DNA of 64,000 nucleotides from Mytilus galloprovincialis (taxonomy: Eukaryota > Mollusca > Bivalvia > Mytilida > Mytilidae). Both the position numbers and the translations under genes were made by a program. Of this stretch, positions 22,216 to 33,371 are shown piece after piece; position 1 is the stretch's first letter, and the number at the start of each line of letters is the position of its first letter. The stretch is from positions 24,973,847 to 25,037,846 of the forward strand of contig NC_134851.1 of assembly GCF_965363235.1 (NCBI RefSeq), written 5' to 3'. The notes under the pieces were generated by a model, which worked only from the letters and a program-made list of their open reading frames with translations, was not told the DNA's origin and ran no database searches.

Positions 22216-23734
22216 CACACCGAAAATTCTACTCCATAATTGTTTTGACTTAAGATTCATTTAACATTTATGTAACTGAATAATTCGCCTTGAATCAAAG
22301 ACTGTGAACCTAATTAACTTAATAGTTGTTTTCACCAAGAAAACATATTATCCATCATACAATAACAACATTCTTGTAAAGTCGTCAAATTGAATAATCA
22401 TCGCGTACATGTTGTGTGTGAGTACTTTATCCCGCGTTAAACTACTCTAAGTTGTAAGTAGACATTTCTGGATATCAATGAAATTATTGGTTTATAAAAC
22501 TGAACAAAAATATGAATAAATGTTCCAAATATTAAGAATGTGGGAGCTTTAAGACATCATCAATATGAACAGATTTATTAAAGCTGCGTACAATCAAGTG
22601 AAAATGATATACTCCAAGGCAAACGTCATCCGATTATAATTGCTCCTTGAAATCAAAGGTTGTAATAGGATTAAGGATGAATTGTTTTTTCTAGTCATTA
22701 GGGTGATTCTTGAGGATACCGTAGTGAATAATAAAAATTACTACACTTTAAATTGGTATATTATCATGAAAGGAACATTCCGTAACAGAATGGTGTATAA
22801 ATCCTGTACTCGTGCAAAAAATGAAAACTTCACTTTATAAATTTCATTAATCTAAAGCGCCAACTTGATTCACTTTCTCCAGATGTTCAAAGCTGAATAT
22901 TTGAAAGCGAATGGTGGATAAGAACTGCAACAGTTGATGAGACATATTACAAAAATGGATATTAGAACATAACCCATATACATCGAAAAGTAAAAGGCAA
23001 AAATTTGCATGAGGGAATTAAAGCCCTATTTTCCTAATTAATTTCTAAATTTATGGACGATTAAGGAAAATTATTATAAATTTTCTGCTTTACAGAACAA
23101 CTAACTACACATTATACCGTTATCAATTCATAGTTCACCGACTGCGGTTTAATCTATTACAGACGTGTTAACTGACTTATTGTTAGTCTGCTTCACAAAG
23201 CCTAAAGTATGTTCATAAGAATATAAAAAGTATGTTTTAATTAAAACGTTTGTATAGTTTCTTTTTCTAAACTGAAAATAAGCGTACCTAACAAATGTTA
23301 CTATTATATTGATATGAAAAATAACTCGAAAGCAAATACGACGAAACTAATCTTGAACTCGTTAAAAGGTTTTCTGTATTAATATGCATTAACAAACCAA
23401 AAAAACTGAGTGGTAAAGCTGTCTGAGTGCGTCTAGTCGAAAGAAATATGCCTATATAATTACCATTACCACAATTCTTCTTACAAGTTATGATATAAAA
23501 ACTTAATTTAAAACACATTAAAGACATACTTCTGTAGCTTTTGATGCGTAATTGTTTTTTTTTTAAGTTGCTCAAGGCCGTACGTTGACACTTACTAAAA
23601 TAAAGAAATAAGAAGATTTGGTATGTTTGCCAATGCAACAACCCCGACCAAAACCCAAGTTACAAAGAAGTTTAAAACAACTTCCACATCTAAATATACA
23701 CTATTTGATCTCTGTTAGTTGATGGCATCAGTGA

Positions 23735-23880
23735 CAAACATATCACATCTTCAACTTTGCACTTGTTTGGTTTTATAACTATTTTGATCATAGCGTCACT
23801 GATGAGGTTTATGTAGACGAAACGCACGTATGGCGTATTAAATTATAATCTTGGTATCTTTAATAACCATATTCAGACGA
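23735..23880 (-). repeat. 355-bp repeat family, partial, minus
   Basis: Landmarks 'cttcaactttgcacttgttt', 'agcgtcactgatgagg', 'gtagacgaaacgcacg', 'ggcgtattaaattataatc', 'tggtatctttaataacc'. Confidence 0.6.
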
Positions 23881-24116
23881 TATGATGAACGATATTCTGG
23901 TAAAAAGTATAAAAACGTATGAAAACAAAATAAAGGCCGGTTAAGAAAACAGATTTTAAAGAAGACATCCACAAACAGCAAATACATCAATGTAATGCTT
24001 ACATTGTGGGATGAGACTTTGAAATAATAATTAATAATATAAATCATAAATTTCAGCATGAATTCCAAAGTTCAAATTGAATATAAGAAGTCTACAAATA
24101 CAAATTGTTATCAAAG

Positions 24117-24413
24117 GTACCAGGATTATAATTTAGTACGCCAGACGCGCGTTTCGTCTACATAAGACTCATCAGTGACGCTCATATCAAAATAGTAATA
24201 AACCAAACAAATACAAAGTTGAAGAGCATTGAGGATCCAAAATTCCAAAAAGTTGTGCCAAATACCGCTAAGGTAATCTATGCCTGGGATAAGAAAATCC
24301 TTAGTTTTTCGAAAAATTCAAAGTTTTGTATACAGGAAATTTATAAAAATGACCACATAATTGATATTCATGTCAACACCGAAGTGCTGACTACTGGGCT
24401 GGTGATACCCTCA
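24117..24413 (+). repeat. 355-bp repeat family, single diverged copy
   Basis: Matches the array unit from 'ttatcaaaggtaccagg' through 'ctggtgataccctc', then stops just before the 'ggggacgaaacgtcc' hairpin present in array units. Keeps the same open frame (SIEDPKFQKVVPNTAKVIYA). Confidence 0.85.
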
Positions 24414-24964
24414 CAACAAACGAACTATAAAAATATTTAATCAGAAATTAATATATTCTTTTGAATAACACATCTTGAACTTAAAATATACTTCTCGATT
24501 CTGATCATTGATTTTTCTCGACTAGATAAAGACACGAAATCAAAAGATATATATGAGTAAGGAAACCGAATTACTCCAAGCGTAAAAATCTATTTGTATG
24601 TCAAATTAAGATATGTATTGCGCCCAAATCAGTGGAAGATATCAGCTACTTCGTATATTACATGTAATTTAGGTCTCATACAGAGTAAATACTGCGACAT
24701 TCCTGGCTTAGAGTTTATATCCATTGCAGTGAAGCCTATTTGTAAATCATTCATGATGCATTTAAATACACCTCTTTTATCTTGACACTTTTTTTCCGTT
24801 TAGAAAAATGTTTTCAATAAAAATTTTAGATTTCATATTTTGTGTTTGTATGTGTGTTTGTTTTTTTTTACAACAGATATATTGAAATTTCAACCTGACA
24901 TGTTTGACATTAGTATAGGATTTTGTAATTTGCTGTGAAAATAATTTTATGGTGTATGTAATAA
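24414..24964. other. No recognised feature
   Basis: AT-rich spacer with short open frames that I do not support. Confidence 0.4.
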
Positions 24965-25440
24965 AAAGTAAAATCACAAAAATACTGAACTCAGAGGAAA
25001 ATCAACTCGGAGAGTCCATAATCACATGGCAAAATCAAACAACAAAACACATAAAAAACGAATGGACAAGAACTGTCATATTCCTGACTTGGTACAGGCA
25101 TTTTCAAAATAGGAAAATGGTGGATTAAACCTGATTTTATAGCGCTAACCCTCTCACTTTGATGATAGTCTCATTAAATTCCGTTATATTTACAATGAAG
25201 CGTTAACTAAACAGACACAATGAATAAAATAGTCAAAATATGGGTACAGCAGTCATCATGGTGTAACAATTTTAAAAGGTACAATTTATAATAACACTTG
25301 TATCATTATATTAAAATATTTAAAGTGTAAATTCCATGATTTTGTGTTCACAATGTATTATTGACTGAAGCATGTCATTATATTCCCTCTTTGAGCCTCT
25401 GACTTTCCTTAGTGTTCCGTATAGCTTTTGACTACGACAT
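24965..25440 (+). repeat. 'ACTTGGTACAGGC' interspersed repeat
   Basis: Landmarks 'aactcagaggaaaatcaact', 'ttcctgacttggtacaggca', 'aaatggtggattaaacctga', 'tagcgctaaccctctcact'. Other copies: about 13080-13320, 29500-29760, 52860-53000, and the minus strand near 5930-6030 and 11110-11200 (there as 'acgactgtcatacaagtgag' and 'agctagctata.aac.aggttta'). It abuts the 355-bp array on its left. Confidence 0.55.
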
Positions 25441-25480
25441 TTAGTAACCGGTGTTATGATTTGATTTTGATTATAATTTG

Positions 25481-27610
25481 TGATCAAAAGTACCAGGATT
25501 ATAATTTTATACGCCAGACGCGCGTTTCGTCTACATAAGACTCATCAGTGACGCTCAGATCAAAATAGTTAAAAAGCCAAATAAATACAAAGTTGAAGAG
25601 CATTGAGGATCGAAAATTCCAAAAAGTTGTGCCAAATACGGCTAAGGTAATCTACTCCTGGGGTAAGAAAATCCTTAGTATTTCGAAAAATTCAAAGTTT
25701 TGTAAACAGAAAATTTATAAAAATGACCATATAATTGATATTCATGTCAACACCGAAGTGCTGACTACTGGGCTGGTGATACCCTCGGGGACGAAACGTC
25801 CACCAGCAGTGGCATCGACCCAGTGGTGTAAATAGTTATCAAAAGTACCAGGATTATAATTTTATACGCCAGACGCGCGTTTCGTCTACATAAGACTCAT
25901 CAGTGACGCTCAGATCAAAATAGTTAAAAAGCCAAATAAATACAAAGTTGAAGAGCATTGAGGATCGAAAATTCCAAAATGTTGTGCCAAATACGGCTAA
26001 GGTAATCTACTCCTGGGGTAAGAAAATCCTTAGTATTTCGAAAAATTCAAAGTTTTGTAAACAGAAAATTTATAAAAATGACCATATAATTGATATTCAT
26101 GTCAACACCGAAGTGCTGACTACTGGGCTGGTGATACCCTCGGGGACGAAACGTCCACCAGCAGTGGCATCGACCCAGTGGTGTAAATAGTTATCAAAAG
26201 TACCAGGATTATAATTTTATACGCCAGACGCGCGTTTCGTCTACATAAGACTCATCAGTGACGCTCAGATCAAAATAGTTAAAAAGCCAAATAAATACAA
26301 AGTTGAAGAGCATTGAGGATCGAAAATTCCAAAAAGTTGTGCCAAATACGGCTAAGGTAATCTACTCCTGGGGTAAGAAAATCCTTAGTATTTCGAAAAA
26401 TTCAAAGTTTTGTAAACAGAAAATTTATAAAAATGACCATATAATTGATATTCATGTCAACACCGAAGTGCTGACTACTGGGCTGGTGATACCCTCGGGG
26501 ACGAAACGTCCACCAGCAGTGGCATCGACCCAGTGGTGTAAATAGTTATCAAAAGTACCAGGATTATAATTTTATACGCCAGACGCGCGTTTCGTCTACA
26601 TAAGACTCATCAGTGACGCTCAGATCAAAATAGTTAAAAAGCCAAATAAATACAAAGTTGAAGAGCATTGAGGATCGAAAATTCCAAAAAGTTGTGCCAA
26701 ATACGGCTAAGGTAATCTACTCCTGGGGTAAGAAAATCCTTAGTATTTCGAAAAATTCAAAGTTTTGTAAACAGAAAATTTATAAAAATGACCATATAAT
26801 TGATATTCATGTCAACACCGAAGTGCTGACTACTGGGCTGGTGATACCCTCGGGGACGAAACGTCCACCAGCAGTGGCATCGACCCAGTGGTGTAAATAG
26901 TTATCAAAAGTACCAGGATTATAATTTTATACGCCAGACGCGCGTTTCGTCTACATAAGACTCATCAGTGACGCTCAGATCAAAATAGTTAAAAAGCCAA
27001 ATAAATACAAAGTTGAAGAGCATTGAGGATCGAAAATTCCAAAAAGTTGTGCCAAATACGGCTAAGGTAATCTACTCCTGGGGTAAGAAAATCCTTAGTA
27101 TTTCGAAAAATTCAAAGTTTTGTAAACAGAAAATTTATAAAAATGACCATATAATTGATATTCATGTCAACACCGAAGTGCTGACTACTGGGCTGGTGAT
27201 ACCCTCGGGGACGAAACGTCCACCAGCAGTGGCATCGACCCAGTGGTGTAAATAGTTATCAAAAGTACCAGGATTATAATTTTATACGCCAGACGCGCGT
27301 TTCGTCTACATAAGACTCATCAGTGACGCTCAGATCAAAATAGTTAAAAAGCCAAATAAATACAAAGCTGAAGAGCATTGAGGATCGAAAATTCCAAAAA
27401 GTTGTGCCAAATACGGCTAAGGTAATCTACTCTTGGGGTATGAAAATCCTTAGTATTTCGAAAAATTCAAAGTTTTGTAAACAGAAAATTTATAAAAATG
27501 ACCATATAATTGATATTCATGTCAACACCGAAGTGCTGACTACTGGGCTGGTGATACCCTCGGGGACGAAACGTCCACCAGCAGTGGCATCGACCCAGTG
27601 GTGTAAATAG
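25481..27610 (+). repeat. Head-to-tail array of six 355-bp units
   Basis: Unit boundaries at 25481, 25836, 26191, 26546, 26901 and 27256 give exactly six units of 355 bp. By eye the units differ at only a few bases (one in unit 2 near 25980; three or four in unit 6, for example 27368 and 27433). Each unit contains two hairpins, 'agacgcgcgtttcgtct' and 'ggacgaaacgtcc', and an open frame of about 80 codons that starts at TTG with no ATG. Since 355 is not a multiple of three and stops flank the frame, no read-through protein spans units. The array looks like a very recent amplification of a dispersed mobile repeat. Confidence 0.95.
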
Positions 27611-27837
27611 TTATCAAACTGATAAAACTAAAAAAATGGAATACTATCTCCAATGGAACAAATGAAAACAGCTGCCATATTCCTAACTAGGTATATTCAG
27701 TTACCCGAAAAAGAAGTTTGATAGCTTTCCCAACCACCCGTTTTTATGAAAGTTGTTTATATTTTATACGTTTATTCATACACGTATTTCTCTACCAACA
27801 AATATCATAAAAATATACTTCACTTTTCGTATCTCTA

Positions 27838-28060
27838 CCATAGAAGAGGGGCAAAAGATACCAGAGGGACATTCAAACTCATACAGTCATAGATCGACAA
27901 AAAAACTGACAACTCCATGGCCAAAAAAAGAAAAAGACAAACAGACATATATAGTAAAGAAATCACAACATAGAAAACTAAAAATCAAGCAACACGAACA
28001 ACACCAAAAACGTTCAGGAAAGCTACGTAGATCCTGCTATAAATGTGGCACCCGTCGTGT
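27838..28060 (-). repeat. AGCCATGG family, minus copy
   Basis: 'gaggggcaaaagataccagagg', 'aactgacaactccatggcc', 'cacaacatagaaaactaaaa', then 'cttcaggaaag' and 'gtagatcctgctat', the complement of the RT downstream region. The plus-strand open frame 27753-28109 arises from this repeat. Confidence 0.6.
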
Positions 28061-28544
28061 TACTCATGCTATTACAAACTTTAATATATTTAAAACTGGA
28101 CAGCTGTAAATAACATCAATAGGAAAATATGTAAACTTTAAAGTCCTGATTCAACAGCCTGTATTTCATAATGATTGATTGTCGTTTGTTGGTGTATATC
28201 GTATCACTACTTGTTCCTCATTCATTGTTCAATCGGATTGATGATGGAAAGACTGACACAAAAACAATCTAAAATATCAGAAATAATGTATATTTTGGTC
28301 TTTACTCACCACTAGTATTGTTACAATATCAACATAGAACAATATAAACAGACATGAGTATCATATTCATGGGTATGCATTAAACAGGTAAATGTACAAG
28401 GCTGAGATTCATATCTAAATAGACTCGATCAGTTCATTATAAATTTATAATTGAGCATGACAAACTAATTCAATTGAAATGAAATAAAATCTGTCTCAGC
28501 CGAATCTTGCATAGGCCGCGACTTGTCTAAATTAAACATATAAA
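28061..28544. other. No recognised feature
   Basis: Spacer with a weak trace of the GGCCGTACGG family near 28170 ('attgtcgtttgttggtgtat'). Confidence 0.35.
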
Positions 28545-28780
28545 AAAGAAGATGTGGTATTATTGCCAATGAGACAACTATCCACAAAAGACCAAAATGA
28601 CACAAACATTAAAAAACTATAGGTAACAGTACGGCCTTCAACAATGAGCAAAGTCCATACCGCATAGTCAGCTATAAAAGGCCCCGATAAGACAATGTAA
28701 AACAATTCAAACAAGAAAACTAACGGCCTTATTTATGTAAAAAAAATGAACGAAAAACAAATATGTAACACATAAACAAA
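28545..28780 (-). repeat. GGCCGTACGG family, minus copy
   Basis: One of the best preserved copies: 'agatgtggtattattgccaa', 'tgagacaactatccacaaaa', 'tacggccttcaacaatgagc', 'cataccgcatagtcagct'. Confidence 0.65.
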
Positions 28781-28794
28781 CGACAACCACTGAA

Positions 28795-28885
28795 TTACAG
28801 GCTCCTGACTTGGGACAGGCACATACATAAATAATGTGGCGGGGTTAAACATGTTAGTGGGATCACAACCCTCCCCTAACCTGGG
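28795..28885 (-). repeat. RT-element 3' UTR fragment, minus
   Basis: 'gctcctgacttgggacaggc' and 'gtggcggggttaaacatgtt' complement the text at 3325-3370. Confidence 0.6.
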
Positions 28886-28937
28886 ACAGTGGTACAACAT
28901 AAGAACGAACTATAAAAATCAATGTTTGTTTGTCTAG

Positions 28938-29106
28938 CCGTATCAAATTGGACGCTTTGTGAACATGATTTAACCAAATATTTGTCAAAATCTAACAAAA
29001 TCAAATGTCCAGAAGCGGTTCGGTTCAGACAGCTTTTGATATATTATATTCCAACACAGTTCCCTAGGTATTTTTTTCACGTATGCCATGTTTATGAAGA
29101 GCAATT
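28938..29106 (+). CDS. Candidate internal exon, unknown protein
   Basis: A pyrimidine-rich acceptor ('gtttgtttgtctag', AG 28936-28937) opens a 169-nt stretch without stops that ends at GTAAGT (29107-29112). Phase 1 in, phase 2 out. The predicted peptide includes VSNWTLCEHDLTKYLSKSNK, then IKCPEAVRFRQLLIYYIPTQ, FPRYFFHVCHVYEEQ, with varied composition unlike the AT-rich noise around it. The family is not recognised. The frame also has an upstream ATG at 28922, but the splice reading is preferred because both sites are strong. Confidence 0.35.
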
Positions 29107-29499
29107 GTAAGTACAACATGTAATTGAAAGGCTGCAATATTTACATTCTCAATGAATACGGATGCTATGACTGGATTGTACTTTAATAACATCAGTCTGG
29201 TCAATAACATTACAGATAAAAGAAAGTCATAGAAACCATGTCACACAATTGTTCCATTTAAACAAGTCCCATAGCGTGTTAATGTTGTTTACTGTGTACA
29301 TGTATGCACACATTTAGCACGACTGACTATATTACATTTTGCTGCATCAAAACTGTCAATGTCCTTCTTAAATCAAACATATTAAGATATATTTTAACAT
29401 TACTTTTTCAAAAAGTATGGTTTACTGCACTTGTGTTGGTGTTAAGACGACATGTTAAACGTATTTTGACAAAAATTAATATTTGTAGATAATACAATA

Positions 29500-29760
29500 T
29501 AAAAAATACCAAACTCCGAGGAAAATTCAAAAAGGAAACGCCCTTATCAAATGACATAAAGAAATACTCAAACACATCAAACGAATTGATTCAACTGTCG
29601 TACTCCTGAATTGGTACAAGCGTGTTCTTATAAAAACAATTGTGGGTCGAACCTGGTTTCAGAGCTAGCTTAATCTCTCACTTGTACATGTTTCAACACA
29701 GTTGCGTAAAATGTCATTATATGGATAATGATGTGTTGACAAAATAAACAGACTTATTGG
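29500..29760 (+). repeat. ACTTGGTACAGGC family copy
   Basis: 'aaactccgaggaaaattcaa', 'cctgaattggtacaagcgtg', 'gtgggtcgaacctggtttc', 'taatctctcacttgtac'. Confidence 0.55.
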
Positions 29761-29885
29761 GAAATAGGAGAAATATAAGTGAACAGCTTTCAATTTTTGT
29801 ATAATAACACCAACTAAACCTCTTATAACTTTGATTGAATGATTGATAGCTTGTTTAAACGCCATCTGCAGCACTCTGTACTTAC

Positions 29886-29926
29886 ATGGCTATCTGTTAT
29901 TGATGGAGAAAATTCACCATGTGTGC
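29886..29926 (-). CDS. Candidate 41-nt internal exon, unknown protein
   Basis: On the minus strand a strong acceptor ('aattattttgttctcttcag') precedes 41 nt that end at GTAAGT (29885-29880). Only one frame is open: two bases completing a codon, then THGEFSPSITDSH, ending in phase 0. Both sites match consensus, which is unusual by chance for so short a stretch, but the exon is too small to identify a family. Partner exons were not found. Confidence 0.3.
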
Positions 29927-30244
29927 CTGAAGAGAACAAAATAATTTAGACAAGACCATGATACTGTAAACTAACTAATTTTCGCACCTTTCGCGAGTAG
30001 AAAAATAACGCGAATTTAAATCATCGCCAATATGTAAATCTTATTTAACTACATGAAGTTAATTAGATAATTGCAAATTATATTGCTGTGAAATGGACTC
30101 GAAAGGTCTAAACGCGAAATAAAGTATCCGCAAAAATAAGTTGGTTTACAGTATTCAATAAGCATTAGGTTATCAACATATATGTATCATATTTTCATTT
30201 ATTTGCAATTGATCTTTCCTTCGGAATTCAAATAAGAAACAGAT

Positions 30245-30400
30245 TAATGTATAAAAGAGGGACGAAAGATACCAGAGGCACAGTCACACTCATAAATCAA
30301 AAATAAACTGACAATGCCTTGCTAAAAATGAAAAAGACAATCAATAGAACACATGACACAACATAGAAAACTAAAGAATAAGCAACACGATATTCAAAAT
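30245..30400 (-). repeat. AGCCATGG family, minus copy
   Basis: 'gagggacgaaagataccagagg', 'aactgacaatgcc', 'cacaacatagaaaactaaag', 'aagcaacacga'. Confidence 0.6.
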
Positions 30401-31964
30401 TATCAAAATTATAAACGAGACTTTCATGTTAACTAGATTAAATTGTCAAACGTTATTTTGTACTTTACCTCTCACGTTTGAACAATGATCTGCATAACAT
30501 TCTTGTGCACCTGAAATTTCATGATTTTATATTTGGTTGGTTTGTCTATATCTATGTATCTGTACAACACAACAGCAACAGACATAATTGTTCGACAAGT
30601 GTCTAACAATAACTGGAATGATTGCAAGCCAAAAGACTGTATGGTTCAGACTTTTCTGATGTTGTTCATATTAAAATTGGTGTTTCAATTTAAAATGGCT
30701 TGACTAGTGTTGCGTTTATATATAATTTGAGTTGATATTTCATTATTCAGTGAGAGAAATTTCAAAAAATAATTACATTACATCAAAACACATTCGTTAT
30801 GTAAAATTGTTATTCTTAATAGCAATACTATACTCGAGCATTCATAAGCTCTCATAAACAAATAATTTCAGACATGTTGAATTAATCCTTCCGGTATTTG
30901 TACCACTGATAACCCATTAAGTTAATCAAAATATAGTATGTCTCACATTTCGATTCAGTTACATTTGAAATGTACCCTTTGTATGCTGTTTTTATCATGT
31001 TTTATTGATTGCAACTGAAATGACCTAAATTTACAACAAGATTATTTTTTGGAAAATTCACTTATTATTATCTCTTTTCTATACGTTTCCGAATGATCGT
31101 ATGTTGTTAAGATCAAAATTATCACTTTAGTTCACAATTGACAAGCCAGTGCTACGTTTAAACATAAAATGAGTAGATATCTTAAATCTTAAGTGTGAAA
31201 AATCTCATCATCATCAAATCTATATTGAGAGCGGAACACATTTCGTTCTGAAATAAGAGTTATTTAAAATTACCATTTAAGTATTGTTGAAAAAAAAATT
31301 TGCAAAGATGATTTGCTACCGCATATACAAGATACAAGATATACAAGAAAAAAAGATGAATGTTTATCAAATGGAATGGTTATTGATAAATATATCATCT
31401 ATCTACTATTGCTTAGTATGTTACATAATGGAACATAAAGTGATGCGCACTCCGTGTTTTACTTTGTATGGATAAGTGCGTGAAATAATTTAGTCATTTA
31501 TGGATATACCGTTAGCAATCGATTCCAATACAATTGATTTAGAATAAGAAGATGTGATATACATGGGATCAATCAGGAAATTATTCAGAACAATTCAGGG
31601 GACGAGGAAGTTAATAGCAAATTGGATCGGAAAACCCCTAACCATTAGTCAAACCTGTCCTGTATAATAAACCATTAAAGACTTCATTATGCCAAATTTG
31701 AATCAATTAAAATAGATAGTAAATCATCGGCTTAAATTAAGTTAAAGCAACAGCTTATTAGGGAGACATCTACAAATTCCATCGACATTCACTAAATCAT
31801 AGGCTTAATAGCAGTAATTATCATATAAAAGACAATTTTATAATGATGAAACGCGTGTTGGTTGTGCCATATTATATCTCATCAAGTCTATATTTTTCAT
31901 GATTCTTTTATTGATTTGTTCTATATGGATAACATGATTTGTATGTGTATTGTATTGATTATAA
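30401..31964. other. No recognised feature
   Basis: AT-rich. Around 30460-30520 there is a trace of the ACTTGGTACAGGC family ('cctctcacgtttgaacaatg'). Frames such as 30521-30703 and 31284-31475 lack supporting features. Confidence 0.35.
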
Positions 31965-32070
31965 AAAATGAAGATGTGGTATGATTGCCAATCACACAAC
32001 TCTCAACAACAAAAACGAGTGACACAGAAATTAGCAAGTACAGAACACCGCAAGGCCTTCAACATTGGGG
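31965..32070 (-). repeat. GGCCGTACGG family, truncated minus copy
   Basis: 'aagatgtggtatgattgcca', 'cacaactctcaacaa', 'aacaccgcaaggccttcaaca'. Confidence 0.6.
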
Positions 32071-32892
32071 TGGTCTAATTTATATCAGTGCACGAAAAGG
32101 ATTCATCTAAATTTTGAACCTGATGCATTTTTATTGCTATAACCGCATGAAAATGTTATACGTGCAGACATGTTTTTTTCTTCTCTCAATATGTATAGGA
32201 ATGTTGTTATGAATTAAATCTGAATTATTACTTATACATATTCAGTTTCCTGTCCAAATATATCACAATTGAAACGATGTGTATCGTAGTTGTGGCAAAC
32301 ATGGTTTTTCGTTTGGTTTAAAAGTAGACTGCTTCACAAATTGAATCAACAAGAAAGCTTTCATTTACTTTTTTCTTGAAAGATGTTTGCTGCTAACAAG
32401 GTCCTATCAAATCAAGAGTACCAAGTACAATCAAAGAGCAACAAGTAGTGAAGTTGAAATATCTCTTCGTTACGCCATTACGAGTTAGTTTATTGACCGT
32501 TATAACACATCTGTTTCACAGGTCCTTAATTGACTTTTGACATGTAGTAACTTCAAAACAAGACAATATTATATAGTGCGTTAGTTTTTCAAGACCGATT
32601 TGCTAAGCATTACTAAGCTTCAATGGTAATGTATGTGCTGTAACTCTTGAATTAACTTATATATTTTATAAATTCCTGTACTTGCGAACTGATTTTCAGA
32701 CTTGTTGCAATATAACAGGAGATTGTAATTGATGGATATAATTCCACACTACTATCATTAACAATTCGTCTAGGAGAAATTAATCATTATAGTTATCAAA
32801 GGTACCCGGATTATAATTTAGCGCAGGTAGGTTAATGCTGTTCTAGAGTAAATCGGCTATTTATTCATCAAAAAATCATTCAAATTTGAAAT
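32071..32892. other. No gene seen; 355-family end at 32791
   Basis: Mostly featureless. 'gttatcaaaggtacccggattataatttag' text at about 32791-32820 is the first 30 bases of a 355-family copy, cut off abruptly. Confidence 0.4.
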
Positions 32893-33371
32893 TTATTATT
32901 ATAAAAGGGCAAATTTAAAGGCAGAAACAGCTGTTACGGGAAAGATACCATCTTTGTCAACAAAAAACAACTTTATTTTCATTGATTTGTGTAGTTCGTT
33001 GGGGTGCGCCAGGCTCTTGAAGTTGTTCGTTCACACGCCATTTTTGAGTCATGCCCGTTACCATGGTAACCAGGTGGGGGGTTTTGAGACACAAGAAATT
33101 AAAACTTTTAGTCCAAAAACTTTCATACCCAGAACTTATTTTTTATCAAGCTTAATATCATCCAAAGTTTTAATTTCTGGTGTCTCAAAACCCCTACCTG
33201 GTTACCACGGGCATGACTCAAAGATGGCGTGTGAACGGACAAATTCAAGAGACTGGCGCACCCCAAAGAACTACACAAATCAATGAACATAAAGTTGTTT
33301 TTTGTTGACAAAGATGGTATCTTTCCCGTAACAGCTGTTTCTTCCTTTAAATTTGCCCATTTATAATAAAA
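32893..33371. repeat. Long foldback (inverted repeat), arms about 210 bp
   Basis: The left arm (about 32893-33111) and right arm (about 33163-33371) are near-complementary: 'aaacagctgttacgggaaag' against 'ctttcccgtaacagctgttt', 'ggggtgcgccagg' against 'tggcgcacccca', 'gttttgagacac' against 'gtgtctcaaaac'. The 51-bp loop is at 33112-33162. The left arm holds a perfect palindrome, GTTACCATGGTAAC. Small differences between arms show it is not a sequencing artefact mirror. It may be a foldback transposon or a hairpin-RNA source. No target duplication was identified. The open frames on both strands are mirror images created by the palindrome. Confidence 0.8.

Larger units (their letters stand above)
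19469..24060 (+). repeat. Three diverged tandem units of about 2 kb
   Basis: Three starts share the same text: about 19469, 21150 and 23195 ('aagtttgttccaattaaaa', 'tattgatat.aaaataa..cgaa.gcaaata', 'gaagctgtctgagtgcgtc'). Further landmarks repeat about 2.05 kb apart, for example 'tatcccgcgg/tatcccgcgt' (20392 and 22428), 'gtagacat.tct' (20416 and 22457), 'gacatacttttgtagcgttcgatgcg' (21480) against 'gacatacttctgtagcttttgatgcg' (23522). A fourth start lies at the right end of segment B (11690-11820). No coding frame survives across all units. This may be the ruins of a tandem gene family or a local satellite-like expansion. Confidence 0.6.

Noticed and set aside
25593..25835. 80-codon frames in the six 355-bp units as real tandem genes
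   Set aside because: They start at TTG without ATG, have no splice or promoter evidence, and the 355-bp period breaks the frame between units. Kept only as a finding.
25481..27610. CRISPR-like array
   Set aside because: Units are 355 bp with no unique spacers, and the context is clearly animal.
27753..28109. 118-codon plus-strand frame with a CYKCGTRR motif resembling a zinc knuckle
   Set aside because: It falls on the minus-strand AGCCATGG/RT-flank repeat; the motif is the complement of common repeat text.
28290..28400. Minus-strand Cys-containing frame before a GTGAGT donor
   Set aside because: A stop lies just upstream of the donor in the only promising frame.
29304..29492. 62-codon frame with a hydrophobic stretch and basic tail
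   Set aside because: No convincing acceptor or start context; the hydrophobicity is expected from AT-rich DNA.
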